In this document: positions 15,950 to 25,052 of the stretch, piece by piece
How the letters are laid out: the number at the start of each line of letters is the position of its first letter
Position numbering within the stretch: the first letter of the stretch is position 1
Assembly (NCBI GenBank): GCA_903847195.1
Contig: CAINCZ010000153.1
Span: 1 to 41,249, forward strand
DNA from: an uncultured Acidobacteriota bacterium
GTDB lineage: Bacteria; Acidobacteriota; Terriglobia; Terriglobales; CAINCZ01
Length of the DNA stretch: 41,249 nucleotides
Direction of reading: 5' to 3'
Translations under genes and position numbers: made by a program
Notes under the pieces: model-generated
What the model saw: the letters and a program-made list of their open reading frames with translations, nothing else
Databases searched by the model: none
What the model was told of the DNA's origin: nothing

Positions 15950-15980
15950 TTGACAGCGCTGCTATCATTTTTTCGGTATT
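15950..15980 (+). promoter_or_regulatory. Possible promoter for the FAD oxidoreductase gene
   Basis: A TTGACA at 15950-15955 is followed 19 bases later by GGTATT in a T-rich stretch. The spacing is long and the -10 match is weak, so this is only a candidate. It lies about 115 bp upstream of the ATG at 16094. Confidence 0.25.
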
Positions 15981-16093
15981 TCCGCACACGCGCAGTTGAC
16001 GTAGCGGCGCCGCTCGAGCGCGCAGAGGTTCCCCTTGCTCGACGGTGGCGAACCACGCCAACGGTGCGGCCTACGAGAAAGAGGACTCTTACG

Positions 16094-17857
16094 ATGACGA
16101 AATCGCGCCGTGAATTTTTCAAGAACGCCGCCCTGGCCGGGGCCGGCGTAGCTGCCACCACTCTCCTGCCGGAAACACTTGAGGCCAAGACCGCGGGCTG
16201 GGACCGCACGGCGGACGTGATCGTCGTGGGCGCCGGATGCGCGGGCTTTCCGGCGGCGATCCGCGCGCACGAGGCCGGGGCCTCGGTGCTGCTGCTGGAA
16301 GCCAGCTTCGACGTGGGCGGGCACGCCATCGTCAGCGGCGGCAACGTGCCGCTGGGCGGCGGCACCAGCGCGCAGAAGAAGGCGGGCATCAAAGACACGC
16401 CTGACCTGCTGTTTGCCGACCTGACCGACTGGTCGGTGGTCGAGCCGAACGGCGCGCCCGACTACCGCTACAACGACAAGGAGATCATCCGGGCGTTTGC
16501 CGACAACTCGGCGCCGACCTATGAGTGGCTGGTGGCGCACGGGGTCATCTTCGTCGACAAGGCTCCCGATAATTTCGGCGGCACGTCGGTGGGCAACTCG
16601 GTGCCGCGCGAGATGCACTCGGCGCCAATGAAGTGGGAGCGTCCCGAGACGGGCGCGCCCTTTCCGCCGGCGATGCAGGAGAAGATGTCGCACGGCGTGG
16701 GGCTGATGCGTCCGCTGGAGGCGACGGCGAAGAAGCTGGGGATTCCGATCCTGCTCGAACACAAGATGGTGGAGCTGGTGCGCGAGAAGCCGAACGCGGG
16801 GCGCGTGGTTGGCTGCGTGGTCGAGAACAAGGGCAAGAAGATGCGCTTCCGCGCACGCAAGGCCGTGATTATTGCGAGCGGCGGCGGTACCGGCAACGTA
16901 AACTTCCGGCGGATCTTCGATGCGCGGCTGACGGAGGAATACGACTGCGTGGCGGGCGAGCCATGGTCGGCGCAGGACGCCAGCGGCGAGATGGCGGCAA
17001 TGGCCGTCGGCGCGTCCCTGTGGGGCGTTTACAACCAGGTGGGCGAGTTCGGCAGCAACATCACCAAGCCGGGCCGCATTGGCTGCCAGTATGGCTACGT
17101 GAACCTGCGCTGGATGCCGGGCAGCAAGGCCTTTCACCTGGCACGCGCCATCGGTCTGCCGGTGGCTGACTGGCAGGACGCGATCCTCGTCAACCAGGCG
17201 GGCAAGCGCTTCTACGACGAGACGGTGGGCCGGTGGGAGAGCAACAGCTTCAACTCCATCAAGCCGTATACGCCGGGCAGCTACCGCAACCTGCTGAACG
17301 TGAAGTGCGACTTCCGCGGCTCCAACTTCCTCAACGCCGCCATGGCCGGCACCGGCGAGGCGAAAAACGGCGGCGGGCCGATCTGGGCGATCTTTGACGC
17401 CGACGCAGTGAAGCGCGAGGGCTGGGACCCGAAGCCTCCCAACGTGGACACCGAGAAGGGCTACTTCTTCTCGGCCAACACGCTGGCCGAACTGGCGGCA
17501 AAGATGAAGATGAAGCACCAGCCGAACGGCCTGCCGGCCAAGGCGCTGGAAGAGACGGTGGCACGCTACAACTCGTTCGTGGAGAAGGGCAAGGACGAGG
17601 ACTTCGACAAGCCGAAGCCGAAGTACAAGATCGAGAAAGCGCCTTTCTATGCTGCGTGGGCGACGCCGGTGATCCACGATGCGCGCGCAGGCGTGCGGAT
17701 TAATCCGAAGTGCCAGGTGGTGGACTTATATGGCCAGGTAATCGCCGGACTATACTGCGCGGGCGAATCGGCGGGCGGCTTCAGCGAGCACGGGCTGGCG
17801 CGGTGCGCTTGCCAGGGGTATATCGCGGGAGATGTGGCGGCTAAGGAGAAGGTGTAG
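16094..17857 (+). CDS. Tat-exported FAD-dependent oxidoreductase, fumarate-reductase flavoprotein type
   Basis: A 587-residue protein with a twin-arginine signal (SRREFFKNAALAG at the N-terminus), so it probably works outside the cytoplasmic membrane. The FAD-binding motif GAGCAG is at 46-51 within DVIVVGAGCAGFPAAI, followed by LLLEAS. Near the C-terminus VIAGLYCAGESAGGFSEHGL is the second FAD segment typical of the succinate dehydrogenase/fumarate reductase/ketosteroid dehydrogenase group. No haem-binding CXXCH is present, so electrons must come from or go to another protein. AGAGGA about 9 bases upstream supports the ATG at 16094. The convergent MFS transporter is the nearest gene; a shared pathway is not shown. 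The substrate is unknown. Confidence 0.88.
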   Translation: MTKSRREFFKNAALAGAGVAATTLLPETLEAKTAGWDRTADVIVVGAGCAGFPAAIRAHEAGASVLLLEASFDVGGHAIVSGGNVPLGGGTSAQKKAGIKDTPDLLFADLTDWSVVEPNGAPDYRYNDKEIIRAFADNSAPTYEWLVAHGVIFVDKAPDNFGGTSVGNSVPREMHSAPMKWERPETGAPFPPAMQEKMSHGVGLMRPLEATAKKLGIPILLEHKMVELVREKPNAGRVVGCVVENKGKKMRFRARKAVIIASGGGTGNVNFRRIFDARLTEEYDCVAGEPWSAQDASGEMAAMAVGASLWGVYNQVGEFGSNITKPGRIGCQYGYVNLRWMPGSKAFHLARAIGLPVADWQDAILVNQAGKRFYDETVGRWESNSFNSIKPYTPGSYRNLLNVKCDFRGSNFLNAAMAGTGEAKNGGGPIWAIFDADAVKREGWDPKPPNVDTEKGYFFSANTLAELAAKMKMKHQPNGLPAKALEETVARYNSFVEKGKDEDFDKPKPKYKIEKAPFYAAWATPVIHDARAGVRINPKCQVVDLYGQVIAGLYCAGESAGGFSEHGLARCACQGYIAGDVAAKEKV

Positions 17858-17880
17858 CGAGTAGCCGCTCTTTGTGGAAG

Positions 17881-17932
17881 TCAACATCCCCACCCTGACG
17901 CGCCAACATCGGGCGCGTGAGGGTGGGGAACC
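17881..17932 (+). repeat. Hairpin repeat, type C copy 2
   Basis: CCCCACCCTGACGCGCC and GGCGCGTGAGGGTGGGG pair at 16 of 17 positions around a short loop, followed by AACC instead of CACC. It fills the gap between two convergent genes, 23 bp from one stop and 6 bp from the other, and could end both transcripts. Confidence 0.8.
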
Positions 17933-17938
17933 GGGCTC

Positions 17939-19321
17939 TTACTCTGGCGAAAGCTCTTCTAGCACGCGGCCCTTGGTTTCCAGCGCGAACGTGGCGCAGA
18001 CCGTGCCGCCCACCGCGCAGACCATGGCGAAAATGATGAACACCCAACGCACACTGTAGCCCGCCACAATCGCGCCCACGATCATCGGGCCGACCGTCGA
18101 ACCGATGCGCACCCAGGCGCTGCCCATGCCCACCCCTAGCGCCCGCATCCGCGTGGGATACAGCTCGGCGCTGTAGAGGAAGAGTGAAAAGCTGATGGTC
18201 TGGATGACGGCATAGACGCAGGAGGCCAGCACCAGCACCTGCACCGCCGACGCCGTGCCCATCACCGCCAGCACCACCAGAGGAATCACCGGCAGCAGGG
18301 AGGCGCAGACGTACCAGGGCTTGCGTCCTACCCGGTCGATCAACAGCGCACAGGCGATCGAGGCCAGCACGCCGATCCCGGAAGTGATGAAGCCGTAGCC
18401 GAGACTCGTCTTCAGCGAGACGTGGAAGTAGTTGCGATAGAGCGTCGGCAGCCAGGTGATCAATCCGTTGTTCACCAGGTAGGCGCAGGTGGCGAGCACG
18501 GCCAGCACCAGCGTCCGGCGCAGGTAGATGCCCTTGAACAGATCGCGGAAGCGGGCCCTGGGTCCGGCGGCGCGGGCCTGGAGCGCGATCAGCTTCGGCT
18601 CCGCCAGCGCAACGCCGGCGCGCACGGCTTCGGCTTCCGCCAGCTCGACAAATGCCTCGGCCTCCTTCACTCGTCCCTTGGCCAGCAGCCAGCGCGGCGA
18701 CTCGGGCAGCGACCAGCGCAGCGGGATCAGCAACAACGCCGGTACGGCATCGATCAGGAAGAGCGCCTTCCAGCCAAACAGCGGCACGAGGAAATATCCG
18801 GCCACTCCGGCCGCAGCCAGTCCGACGGGGAAGATCACCTGGTAGAGCAGGAAGAAGCGGCCCCGCACCTTGGCCCCGACGAACTCATTAATGTAAGCGC
18901 CCGCCACAGGCACTTCGCCGCCCGTGCCGATGCCCTGTATAAAACGGAAGGCCATCAACGACGCAGCGTTCCACGAGAAAATGCAGAGGATGCCGAAGAC
19001 GGCATAGATGGCAATCGTGTACATCAGCACCGGCAGCCGTCCCACGCGCTCGGCCAGCCAGCTGAAGAAGAAGGCCCCGACCAATTGCCCCAGGTAACCG
19101 GCCGAAATGATGTAGCCAATCTGGGTCGGCGCCAAATGCCACATGCGCACGATCACCGGCAGCACGTAGGCGATGGCCAGCGTATTGTAGCCGTCAAAAA
19201 AAGTGGCCGCGCCCACAATCAGCCGCGCCCGCACCAGCAGCCGAGAAATCGGCAACCGCTCCAGCCGCGCCAGGATGCCAGCCTCAACATGACGGCCGTT
19301 GGCAATTGCTCCAGTCGACAT
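17939..19321 (-). CDS. Major facilitator superfamily transporter
   Basis: A 460-residue inner-membrane transporter with 12 predicted segments and a long central loop. Features of the sugar/organic-acid:proton symporter group are visible: FFDGYNTLAIAYVLPVI in segment 1, WLAERVGRLPVL between segments 2 and 3, FRFIQGIGTGGEVPVAGAYI in segments 4-5, and ELYPTRMRALGVGMGSAWVRIG in the second half. GGAG seven bases upstream supports the ATG at 19321. It is closest in style to aromatic-acid, niacin or sugar symporters, but the substrate cannot be read from the sequence. It converges with the FAD oxidoreductase gene. Confidence 0.9.
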   Translation of the reverse strand: MSTGAIANGRHVEAGILARLERLPISRLLVRARLIVGAATFFDGYNTLAIAYVLPVIVRMWHLAPTQIGYIISAGYLGQLVGAFFFSWLAERVGRLPVLMYTIAIYAVFGILCIFSWNAASLMAFRFIQGIGTGGEVPVAGAYINEFVGAKVRGRFFLLYQVIFPVGLAAAGVAGYFLVPLFGWKALFLIDAVPALLLIPLRWSLPESPRWLLAKGRVKEAEAFVELAEAEAVRAGVALAEPKLIALQARAAGPRARFRDLFKGIYLRRTLVLAVLATCAYLVNNGLITWLPTLYRNYFHVSLKTSLGYGFITSGIGVLASIACALLIDRVGRKPWYVCASLLPVIPLVVLAVMGTASAVQVLVLASCVYAVIQTISFSLFLYSAELYPTRMRALGVGMGSAWVRIGSTVGPMIVGAIVAGYSVRWVFIIFAMVCAVGGTVCATFALETKGRVLEELSPE

Positions 19322-19370
19322 AATGGTCTCCGTGTTCCTGTTTCCAACCGCAAATCACCCGCCCCAGCCG

Positions 19371-19412
19371 GGTGCCCCACCTCGCGGCCTGCAATTGACC
19401 TGCGGCCTGGGA
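19371..19412 (-). repeat. Possible reverse-oriented hairpin repeat copy
   Basis: Read on the minus strand it starts TCCCAGG and ends GGTGGGGCACC, like the family, but the internal arms no longer pair well. It is the only candidate in the opposite orientation and lies about 50 bp upstream of the MFS gene start. It could be a decayed copy or chance. Confidence 0.35.
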
Positions 19413-19467
19413 TCGTTGGAGGCTCCTTGGCATGGGGGAGAGGATAGCACGGCCGAAGCGGGGAAGA

Positions 19468-19519
19468 GTCAAAACCCCAACCTAACGCGCCAACATCGGG
19501 CGCGTGAGGGTGGGGCACC
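19468..19519 (+). repeat. Hairpin repeat, type C copy 3
   Basis: CCCCAACCTAACGCGCC and GGGCGCGTGAGGGTGGGG pair with a few mismatches, followed by CACC. It lies 8 bp beyond the stop codon of the gene ending at 19528. Confidence 0.75.
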
Positions 19520-19527
19520 GTGATTCT

Positions 19528-20250
19528 CTACTTCGCGTCGCAGCCGGTGGCGCCGGGGATCGCCTCTACCTTCGTGGCAACCACCGCGCCGGGCGGGAAC
19601 CAGAACTGGATGCCTCCGCCGGGCTGCGCGAAGGCGGGGGCTACGGCTCCCATGTAGCCGCGCACTCCGACGCGCACCTTGTCGGCGTAGGCGACGCAGA
19701 CGGGTGTGGCCAGCAGGGCTAGTCTGGCACGAATACCTTCCCCATCGAGCAACCGGCCGCCGGGACTTACGGCGTCCAGAGTGGTCCACCAGGAACCGCT
19801 GCGCGCGCCGATCGAACTTCCCGAGACCCGCACCAGGCGATGGTTGCCGCGGAAGGACTTATTGAAGCCACTCGTCACCATGAAGGAGACAGCTTCCGTC
19901 CCGGGCAGGAATGCCGGGTAGAGGACTCCATCCATTTCGGCATTGAGGCGGCGAGCGGACTTCAGTTCGAGGTGCGACACCTGGCTGGCGAGGAGGCGTT
20001 CGTAAATCGGACAGATCGGCGCGTCGTAGCGGGTGTCGCCTTTGGTGGTGGTGCCGGGGTCGGCGAGACAACCGGGGATGTCGGGCCAGCGCCACGGCTC
20101 GGATTGCTTGGCGGACGCCGACGGCGCTGCTGTCTGAGCCATCGCAAGGGTCGCCATCAGGATCAGAGTCGGAAAACACGACAGCAGGGACAGCCTGCTT
20201 TTCACAAAGGACGATTGAGGGCGGAGCTTCGGTTGCGCTTGGGCAGACAC
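19528..20250 (-). CDS. Secreted protein of unknown function
   Basis: A 240-residue product. The start is a GTG at 20250, fixed by AGGAGG six bases upstream (20257-20262). A basic stretch and a hydrophobic segment (LLSCFPTLILMATLAMAQ) form a signal peptide ending near AMA-QTA. The mature part has four cysteines, at PGCLAD, APICPI, TPVCVAY and the C-terminal TGCDAK, consistent with two disulfides outside the cytoplasm. Glycine- and serine-rich beta-type sequence dominates (VRVSGSSIGARSGSWWTTL). I do not recognise the family. It lies downstream of the activase pair but is separated from it by about 180 bp including a repeat, so it is probably transcribed separately. Confidence 0.7.
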   Translation of the reverse strand: MSAQAQPKLRPQSSFVKSRLSLLSCFPTLILMATLAMAQTAAPSASAKQSEPWRWPDIPGCLADPGTTTKGDTRYDAPICPIYERLLASQVSHLELKSARRLNAEMDGVLYPAFLPGTEAVSFMVTSGFNKSFRGNHRLVRVSGSSIGARSGSWWTTLDAVSPGGRLLDGEGIRARLALLATPVCVAYADKVRVGVRGYMGAVAPAFAQPGGGIQFWFPPGAVVATKVEAIPGATGCDAK

Positions 20251-20385
20251 AGGAATCCTCCTGGCGGCAATCTGTGATCGATAGACATCTCGTTTGCGGA
20301 GTATGAGGAGTGCGCCAGAAGTTGTCAACGGGATCGCGCGGGTGCAAACGAGAATTGCATTCAGACTGAGGGCTGCTATTGACTT

Positions 20386-20425
20386 CCCACCTATGCGCCA
20401 AATGCGGGCGCATAGGTGGGCCACC
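20386..20425 (+). repeat. Hairpin repeat, type A/C hybrid with perfect 14-bp stem
   Basis: CCCACCTATGCGCC and GGCGCATAGGTGGG are perfect reverse complements with a 7-base loop, followed by CCACC. It is the best-paired member of the family and lies 9 bp beyond the stop codon of the gene ending at 20435. Confidence 0.85.
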
Positions 20426-20434
20426 AGAGTTTCG

Positions 20435-21748
20435 TTATGCCGGTTGCGAGAAGTAGTGAGGGAACCGGCGCGCGGCGGTCTTCTTTTCGCGGTAGCTGCG
20501 GGCCAATTCCATGTAGATGCCGAGGTCGCGGTCGAGGTCGGACTGCGTGCCGTCGAAGTAGAAGTTGCGGATCGGAATACCCTCGAGGTCTTTGCTCAGC
20601 TTGGGGTAGACGGCTTCGGCGACGATGCCGTTCATGCAGGTGAACGGGCTGATGTCGATGATGCCGTCGGCTCCGTGCTTGGCCAGATAGGCGGCCTTGC
20701 CGACCGACAATATCATCTCGCCCAGCACTCCGTCGGCAGGCAGATAGGGCAGCGCGCACTCGAGCGTGGTATAGACGTCGGGCTCTTCATAGCCGACGAA
20801 GTCCTCTTTAAAAGGCGCGAGGATGTGGTGCTCGTCGGAGTTCTGCACGTGCCAGCGGATCTTGGCCTTGAGCATATCGACGGTCCATTTGCGCCCGAAC
20901 ATCTTGAGTTTACGCACCTGCTCGCTGTTGGTGTACTGCACCCACTCGGCGATGTCGCTCAGCCAAGCTTCGGCGCCGTAGCCTTCGAGCTTGCGGATGA
21001 GGTCTTCGTTGCTGAAGGTATTGAGGCGGCAGAAAATCTCGCCGACGACGCCGATCAGCGGCACCTCGCGGTCGTAGAGCGCCGGGATGCGGCGGAACTT
21101 GTCGCGGGCGCGCGTCAGGCTCTCGACGATGCCTTCCATCTGGCAGTCGTTGTCGCTGCAGCCCTGCTCGATGGTGGAGCAGAGATCGGCGATCGATTCC
21201 TGGTAGACCTTGTCGGCCATGCCGGGCGTGGTCTCGTAGGGACGCGTGCGGTGGAGCGCCTTGCGGAGCGTATCGGCGGCGACCAGGGCGCGCCATCCGG
21301 CGCGCATGAAGGGCGTGGAAATTTCGCCCAGGTCGGAGTAGCTGTTCTGGCTGCTGGGCGACAGGACCTGCACTTCGGGCTGGCCCATGTCGCGCAGGAT
21401 CTTATTGAGGAACGGCGCGTACTGGCCGAAGCGGCAGGGGCCTTCGGCGGTGGGCATGAAGAACATCGTCTTCTTGGGCTCGAAGCCGGGCATCTGCATG
21501 ACGCGCACGAAGTCGCCGACGGTGACCTTGGCCGGGTAGCACTCGTCGCCGTTGGTGTGCTTGGCGCCGAGTTCGTTGGTCAGTTCGTTGGACGGCGGCG
21601 TGGGCGTGGCGTTGACGCCAAGCCAGCGGAAGACGGCCGCAAAGGCGTCGGCACTGCCTTCGGCCATCGTCGGAATATAGACGGTCTTGCCCGCCAGAGG
21701 ATGCTCGGGGCCGATCTTGCGGTTTACATGCTTACAGCCGTGGGGCAT
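20435..21748 (-). CDS. Activase-associated protein (DUF2229/HgdB-like half of CoA-dehydratase activator)
   Basis: A 437-residue protein matching the C-terminal part of the large proteins that carry BadF/HgdC-type activase domains followed by a 2-hydroxyglutaryl-CoA-dehydratase-like region. Conserved cysteine segments are GDECYPAKVTVGDFV, TAEGPCRFGQYAPFLN and SPFTCMNGIVAEAVYP; such cysteines could hold an Fe-S cluster. AAGGA eight bases upstream supports the ATG at 21748. The first 25 nt lie inside the upstream activase gene in another frame, so the two are almost certainly co-translated and their products likely form one complex. In several other bacteria these parts are, from memory, a single polypeptide. 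The substrate is unknown. Confidence 0.82.
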   Translation of the reverse strand: MPHGCKHVNRKIGPEHPLAGKTVYIPTMAEGSADAFAAVFRWLGVNATPTPPSNELTNELGAKHTNGDECYPAKVTVGDFVRVMQMPGFEPKKTMFFMPTAEGPCRFGQYAPFLNKILRDMGQPEVQVLSPSSQNSYSDLGEISTPFMRAGWRALVAADTLRKALHRTRPYETTPGMADKVYQESIADLCSTIEQGCSDNDCQMEGIVESLTRARDKFRRIPALYDREVPLIGVVGEIFCRLNTFSNEDLIRKLEGYGAEAWLSDIAEWVQYTNSEQVRKLKMFGRKWTVDMLKAKIRWHVQNSDEHHILAPFKEDFVGYEEPDVYTTLECALPYLPADGVLGEMILSVGKAAYLAKHGADGIIDISPFTCMNGIVAEAVYPKLSKDLEGIPIRNFYFDGTQSDLDRDLGIYMELARSYREKKTAARRFPHYFSQPA

Positions 21749-24700
21749 CGCAAAAATCCTTTGGAGTCGAGATAAGCTTCGCAGCGGGTGATAAAGCCGG
21801 CGTCGTTCGAGTGCCCGTCGAACTGGAGCACGAGCGAAGGCTTGCCGGCCGCGTCGTCCACAAACGACTTGATGTAGCTGTCAGGACCGCACTTGAAATT
21901 GGAAATGAAGATGAGGTGCAGGTTCGGCGAGCGCTTGGTGACGGCGGCGGCGGCCAGGATACGGCGGCCGGAGTTCCAGTACATGTTCGGGTTAATCGGC
22001 GCGATGTCTTCGTCGTCGAGCGGCAGGAAGTCCATCGGCAGAACATTGACGCCGTAGATGGTGCGCAGCTTGCGCGGGATATCGCAGTTGACGTTGCGGT
22101 CGTAGAGGTTGTAAGCGCGGCCGACGAGCACGATGGCGGGCTCGCCCGAACGTTCGAGCGCTTCGACCGCGCGGACTCCGGCTTCGTGGACGGCCGCGCC
22201 GAAAGCCGACTGCGCGGCGTAGGCGGCATCGACCGCCTTGTCGCTGGCGCGGCGGGTAATCTTGTACTTCGCCATGTACTCGGCCAACTGCTTGGCGACG
22301 AGGTCGCGGCCGTTGCGGAAGTAAACGGTCGGGCACAGGATGCGATCCGCGTGCTCTTCCAACTGCGGCACGGCGCGGATGACAAAGGGCAGCGTCTGGT
22401 TCCACGGGCAGAGGTGCGACTCGTTGGTGGTGTGCGCGAGGGCGTCAGGCGTCTCGTAGTTGACGGCGTTGGGGACGAGGACGAAATCCACCTGCTCCTT
22501 GAGCAGCCAGGAGACGTGGCCGTGGGCCACCTTCACCGGGAAGCAGGGCTGCGCGATGGCAAGGTCGTCGCCGGTGGCGGCAATCTGGCCGTCGGTGGGC
22601 GGCGAAACTACGATATCGAATCCGAGGTGCTGGAAGTAGACGCACCAGAAGGGGAAGCGGTCGTAGTAGAACATGCTGCGCGGCACGCCGATCTTGAGGC
22701 CCTTACCGCGTGGGGGCAGCAGAACCTTCTCAAGCTCCTTATCGCGGAACTCCATCAGGTCTTCGATCACGGGCTGGCGCTCGGTGCGCGCGCGCTTGCG
22801 GAACTTGTCGGAGCACTTGTCGCCCCAGTAGCTCTTCTCGCCCTCGATGCGGAATTCCTTCATGTCGCAGTAGTTCGAGCAGGCGCGGCAGACGAATTCG
22901 CGGCTGGTGAACTCGACCTTGCTCAGGTCATAGCCGCGGAACTTGGAGGCCTTGCCGGTGGCGGTCATGAGTTCGCGGGCGAGCAGGGCCATGCCGATGG
23001 CGCCGATCACGCCGTTGTGCGGCGGAACGATAATGCGCTTGTCGAGAATCTGCGAGAAGGCGGCGGCGACGGCGTCGTTGTAGGCGGTGCCGCCCTGGAA
23101 GAAGATGACGTCGCCGATCTTGCGGCCGCGCACGACGCGGTTGAGGTAGTTGAGGGCGACGGAGTAAGCCAGGCCGGCGCACAGATCGCCGACAGCGGCG
23201 CCCTTGAGCATCAGGGCGGTGACGTCGCGCTCCATGAAGACCGTGCAGCGCTCGCCGAGGCGGGCAGGCTGCGTGGAGTTCAAGGCCAGGCTGGCGAATT
23301 CGTCCTTGATGCTGACGCCGAGCTTTTCGGCCTGTTCTTCGAGGAACGATCCGGTTCCGGCGGCGCAGGCTTCGTTCATGGTGAAGTCGACGACGATGCC
23401 GTTGTGGAGGCGGATGAACTTGGAGTCCTGCCCGCCGATTTCGAAGATGGTGTCGACGGACTCCATGCCCAGTTCCTCGCAAACGTGGGTGGAGCCGGTC
23501 TTGTGGGCGGTGATCTCGTCGTTGACGGTATCGGCGCCGATCAGCTCGCCGATGAGTTCGCGGCCGGAGCCGGTGGTGCCAACGCCGCAGATTTCGAGGC
23601 GATCGCCGATGTTGTCTTCGATTTCCTTGAGGCCGGCGGTGACGACTTCGATGGGGCGTCCCTGCGTGCGCAGGTAGATTTCGTAGAGCAGCTTGCCATC
23701 TTCATTGAGGATGACGAGGTTGGTCGAAACCGAACCGATATCGACGCCGAGATAGGCTTTGACGCGGGTGCCGGGCTCGGGCAGCGGCGGGTCCATGGCG
23801 CGGTCGCGCAGCAGCATGACCTTGTCCATCAACAGCGGGTCGCTGCCGGCGAAAGGCCCCTTGGCCGTGGCGTGCTGCTGGAGTTGGTGAATGCGCTTGA
23901 AGCTGCGCTTGCGCGGCTCTTCGGTCTCAAACAGCGCGGCGCCGACGGCCCCGAGCCAGGAGTACATCTCGGGAATGATGAACTGCTGCTCGTCGAGCTT
24001 AAAGGCTTCGCGCATGGCGTTGACCACGCCCTGGTTCATGGCGACGGCGCCGATGAAGGCGACCGGCGTCGCCACTTCCCTGCCCTTGACGATCGAGGAC
24101 TTGAAGTTGCGGGCGACGGCGTCACAGAGGCCGCGCAGAATCTGGTCGGTGGAGTAGCCCTTTTGCTGGGCGTGGATCATGTCCGACTTGGCGAAGACGG
24201 AACAGCGTCCGGCAACGCGGGCGGCGCAGGTGGCCTGGCCGGCGGCCGCACCGACGTCTTCGATCTGGTAGAGCAGGCGCGTCGCCTGCTGATCGATGAA
24301 CGATCCGGTGCCGGCGGCGCAGTCGCCGCTGGTGGAGTAGTCCACGATGCCGAGATACTTGGAGCGGGCGCTGGCTTCCAGGCGGATGTACTTCGAGGTC
24401 TCGCCGCCCATCTCGAAGACGGTGCGGACCGCGGGGTAGAACATCCGAACGCCCTTGGCGACGGCGCGGAACTCGTTTTCAAAATAAATGCCCAGAATCT
24501 TGGCGATGAGTTGGCTGCCCGACCCGGTGACACGTATGCCCTCGACGCGCTGCTCGGGGATGACTTCATAAACTTCGCGGAGCAGGTCGAAGGTGGACTG
24601 GATGGGGCTGCCCTGAATGCGGCGATATCGCGACATGACCAGGGGCCGGCCAGCGAACGGGCTGTCAGCGGGGATGTTCCCGGCGAAAAAGGCGTCCGAC

Positions 24701-24801
24701 TTGGCCACCAGCGCGTCAAACAGGGGGGCATCCGCCTCGGCCCCGACTGCCGCCAACTTCAGGCTGACCGCGCCTATGTCCAATCCGATATTGATACTCA
24801 T
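21724..24801 (-). CDS. CoA-dehydratase activase-like ATPase with two BadF/BcrA domains
   Basis: A 1025-residue protein. Two ASKHA-type ATPase modules are visible: residues 1-300 (GLDIGAVSLKL, TGSGSQL, C161 in DCAAGTGSF, C200 in GRCSVF) and 348-640 (GVDIGSVSTNL, GTTGSGREL, GGQDSKFI, C479 in ACAAGTGSF, C519 in ERCTVF). In 2-hydroxyglutaryl-CoA dehydratase activators such cysteines bind a [4Fe-4S] cluster between subunits; here each module has its own pair. From about 640 follows VCRACSNYCDM and a DUF2229-like region. These proteins use ATP to push an electron to very low potential. GAGGTGAG supports the ATG at 24801. The downstream gene overlaps by 25 nt. No dehydratase or benzoyl-CoA reductase subunit is in the window. 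Confidence 0.88.
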   Translation of the reverse strand: MSINIGLDIGAVSLKLAAVGAEADAPLFDALVAKSDAFFAGNIPADSPFAGRPLVMSRYRRIQGSPIQSTFDLLREVYEVIPEQRVEGIRVTGSGSQLIAKILGIYFENEFRAVAKGVRMFYPAVRTVFEMGGETSKYIRLEASARSKYLGIVDYSTSGDCAAGTGSFIDQQATRLLYQIEDVGAAAGQATCAARVAGRCSVFAKSDMIHAQQKGYSTDQILRGLCDAVARNFKSSIVKGREVATPVAFIGAVAMNQGVVNAMREAFKLDEQQFIIPEMYSWLGAVGAALFETEEPRKRSFKRIHQLQQHATAKGPFAGSDPLLMDKVMLLRDRAMDPPLPEPGTRVKAYLGVDIGSVSTNLVILNEDGKLLYEIYLRTQGRPIEVVTAGLKEIEDNIGDRLEICGVGTTGSGRELIGELIGADTVNDEITAHKTGSTHVCEELGMESVDTIFEIGGQDSKFIRLHNGIVVDFTMNEACAAGTGSFLEEQAEKLGVSIKDEFASLALNSTQPARLGERCTVFMERDVTALMLKGAAVGDLCAGLAYSVALNYLNRVVRGRKIGDVIFFQGGTAYNDAVAAAFSQILDKRIIVPPHNGVIGAIGMALLARELMTATGKASKFRGYDLSKVEFTSREFVCRACSNYCDMKEFRIEGEKSYWGDKCSDKFRKRARTERQPVIEDLMEFRDKELEKVLLPPRGKGLKIGVPRSMFYYDRFPFWCVYFQHLGFDIVVSPPTDGQIAATGDDLAIAQPCFPVKVAHGHVSWLLKEQVDFVLVPNAVNYETPDALAHTTNESHLCPWNQTLPFVIRAVPQLEEHADRILCPTVYFRNGRDLVAKQLAEYMAKYKITRRASDKAVDAAYAAQSAFGAAVHEAGVRAVEALERSGEPAIVLVGRAYNLYDRNVNCDIPRKLRTIYGVNVLPMDFLPLDDEDIAPINPNMYWNSGRRILAAAAVTKRSPNLHLIFISNFKCGPDSYIKSFVDDAAGKPSLVLQFDGHSNDAGFITRCEAYLDSKGFLRCPTAVSM

Positions 24802-24834
24802 CGATCACTCACCTCGGGTTAAAAGGGCAAAACA

Positions 24835-24859
24835 CCAGGGGTGCTCACAGCAGCCCTGG
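24835..24859 (-). promoter_or_regulatory. Leader hairpin or operator upstream of the activase gene
   Basis: CCAGGGGTGCT and AGCAGCCCTGG form an 11-bp inverted repeat with one mismatch and a 3-base centre. It lies 34-58 bp upstream of the ATG at 24801, so it is either in the 5' leader or overlaps the promoter. No known operator consensus is recognised. Confidence 0.4.
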
Positions 24860-25052
24860 CGCAACAAGACGCGGGTAAATAGCAGCTTACCAAAGGCGAC
24901 GGGCGGCTGAAAGTAAACGCAGCCGTTGCGCGTCCTGAGGGGCTGAACGGCAGGAGGGCGGGGGTGAATGGGAGGGGCGTTTGGGAGGCGTATCGGAAAC
25001 AGACGGCGGGAGTTAGGGGGTTTGCCTGAGGGCGGAAGAGGGCTGATTTCGC

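Noticed and set aside
15965..17677. 570-codon minus-strand open frame opposite the FAD oxidoreductase
   Set aside because: Shadow frame; the plus strand has the Tat signal, FAD motifs and a ribosome binding site.
20251..20424. N-terminal extension of the secreted protein gene up to 20424
   Set aside because: The extension translates repeat-bearing intergenic DNA, while a GTG at 20250 has an AGGAGG six bases upstream and is followed by the signal peptide.
21811..24822. 1003-codon plus-strand open frame opposite the activase gene
   Set aside because: It is exactly antisense to a gene with clear catalytic motifs. Its translation is low-complexity Ala/Gly/Glu/Val sequence, typical of the shadow frame in GC-rich DNA.
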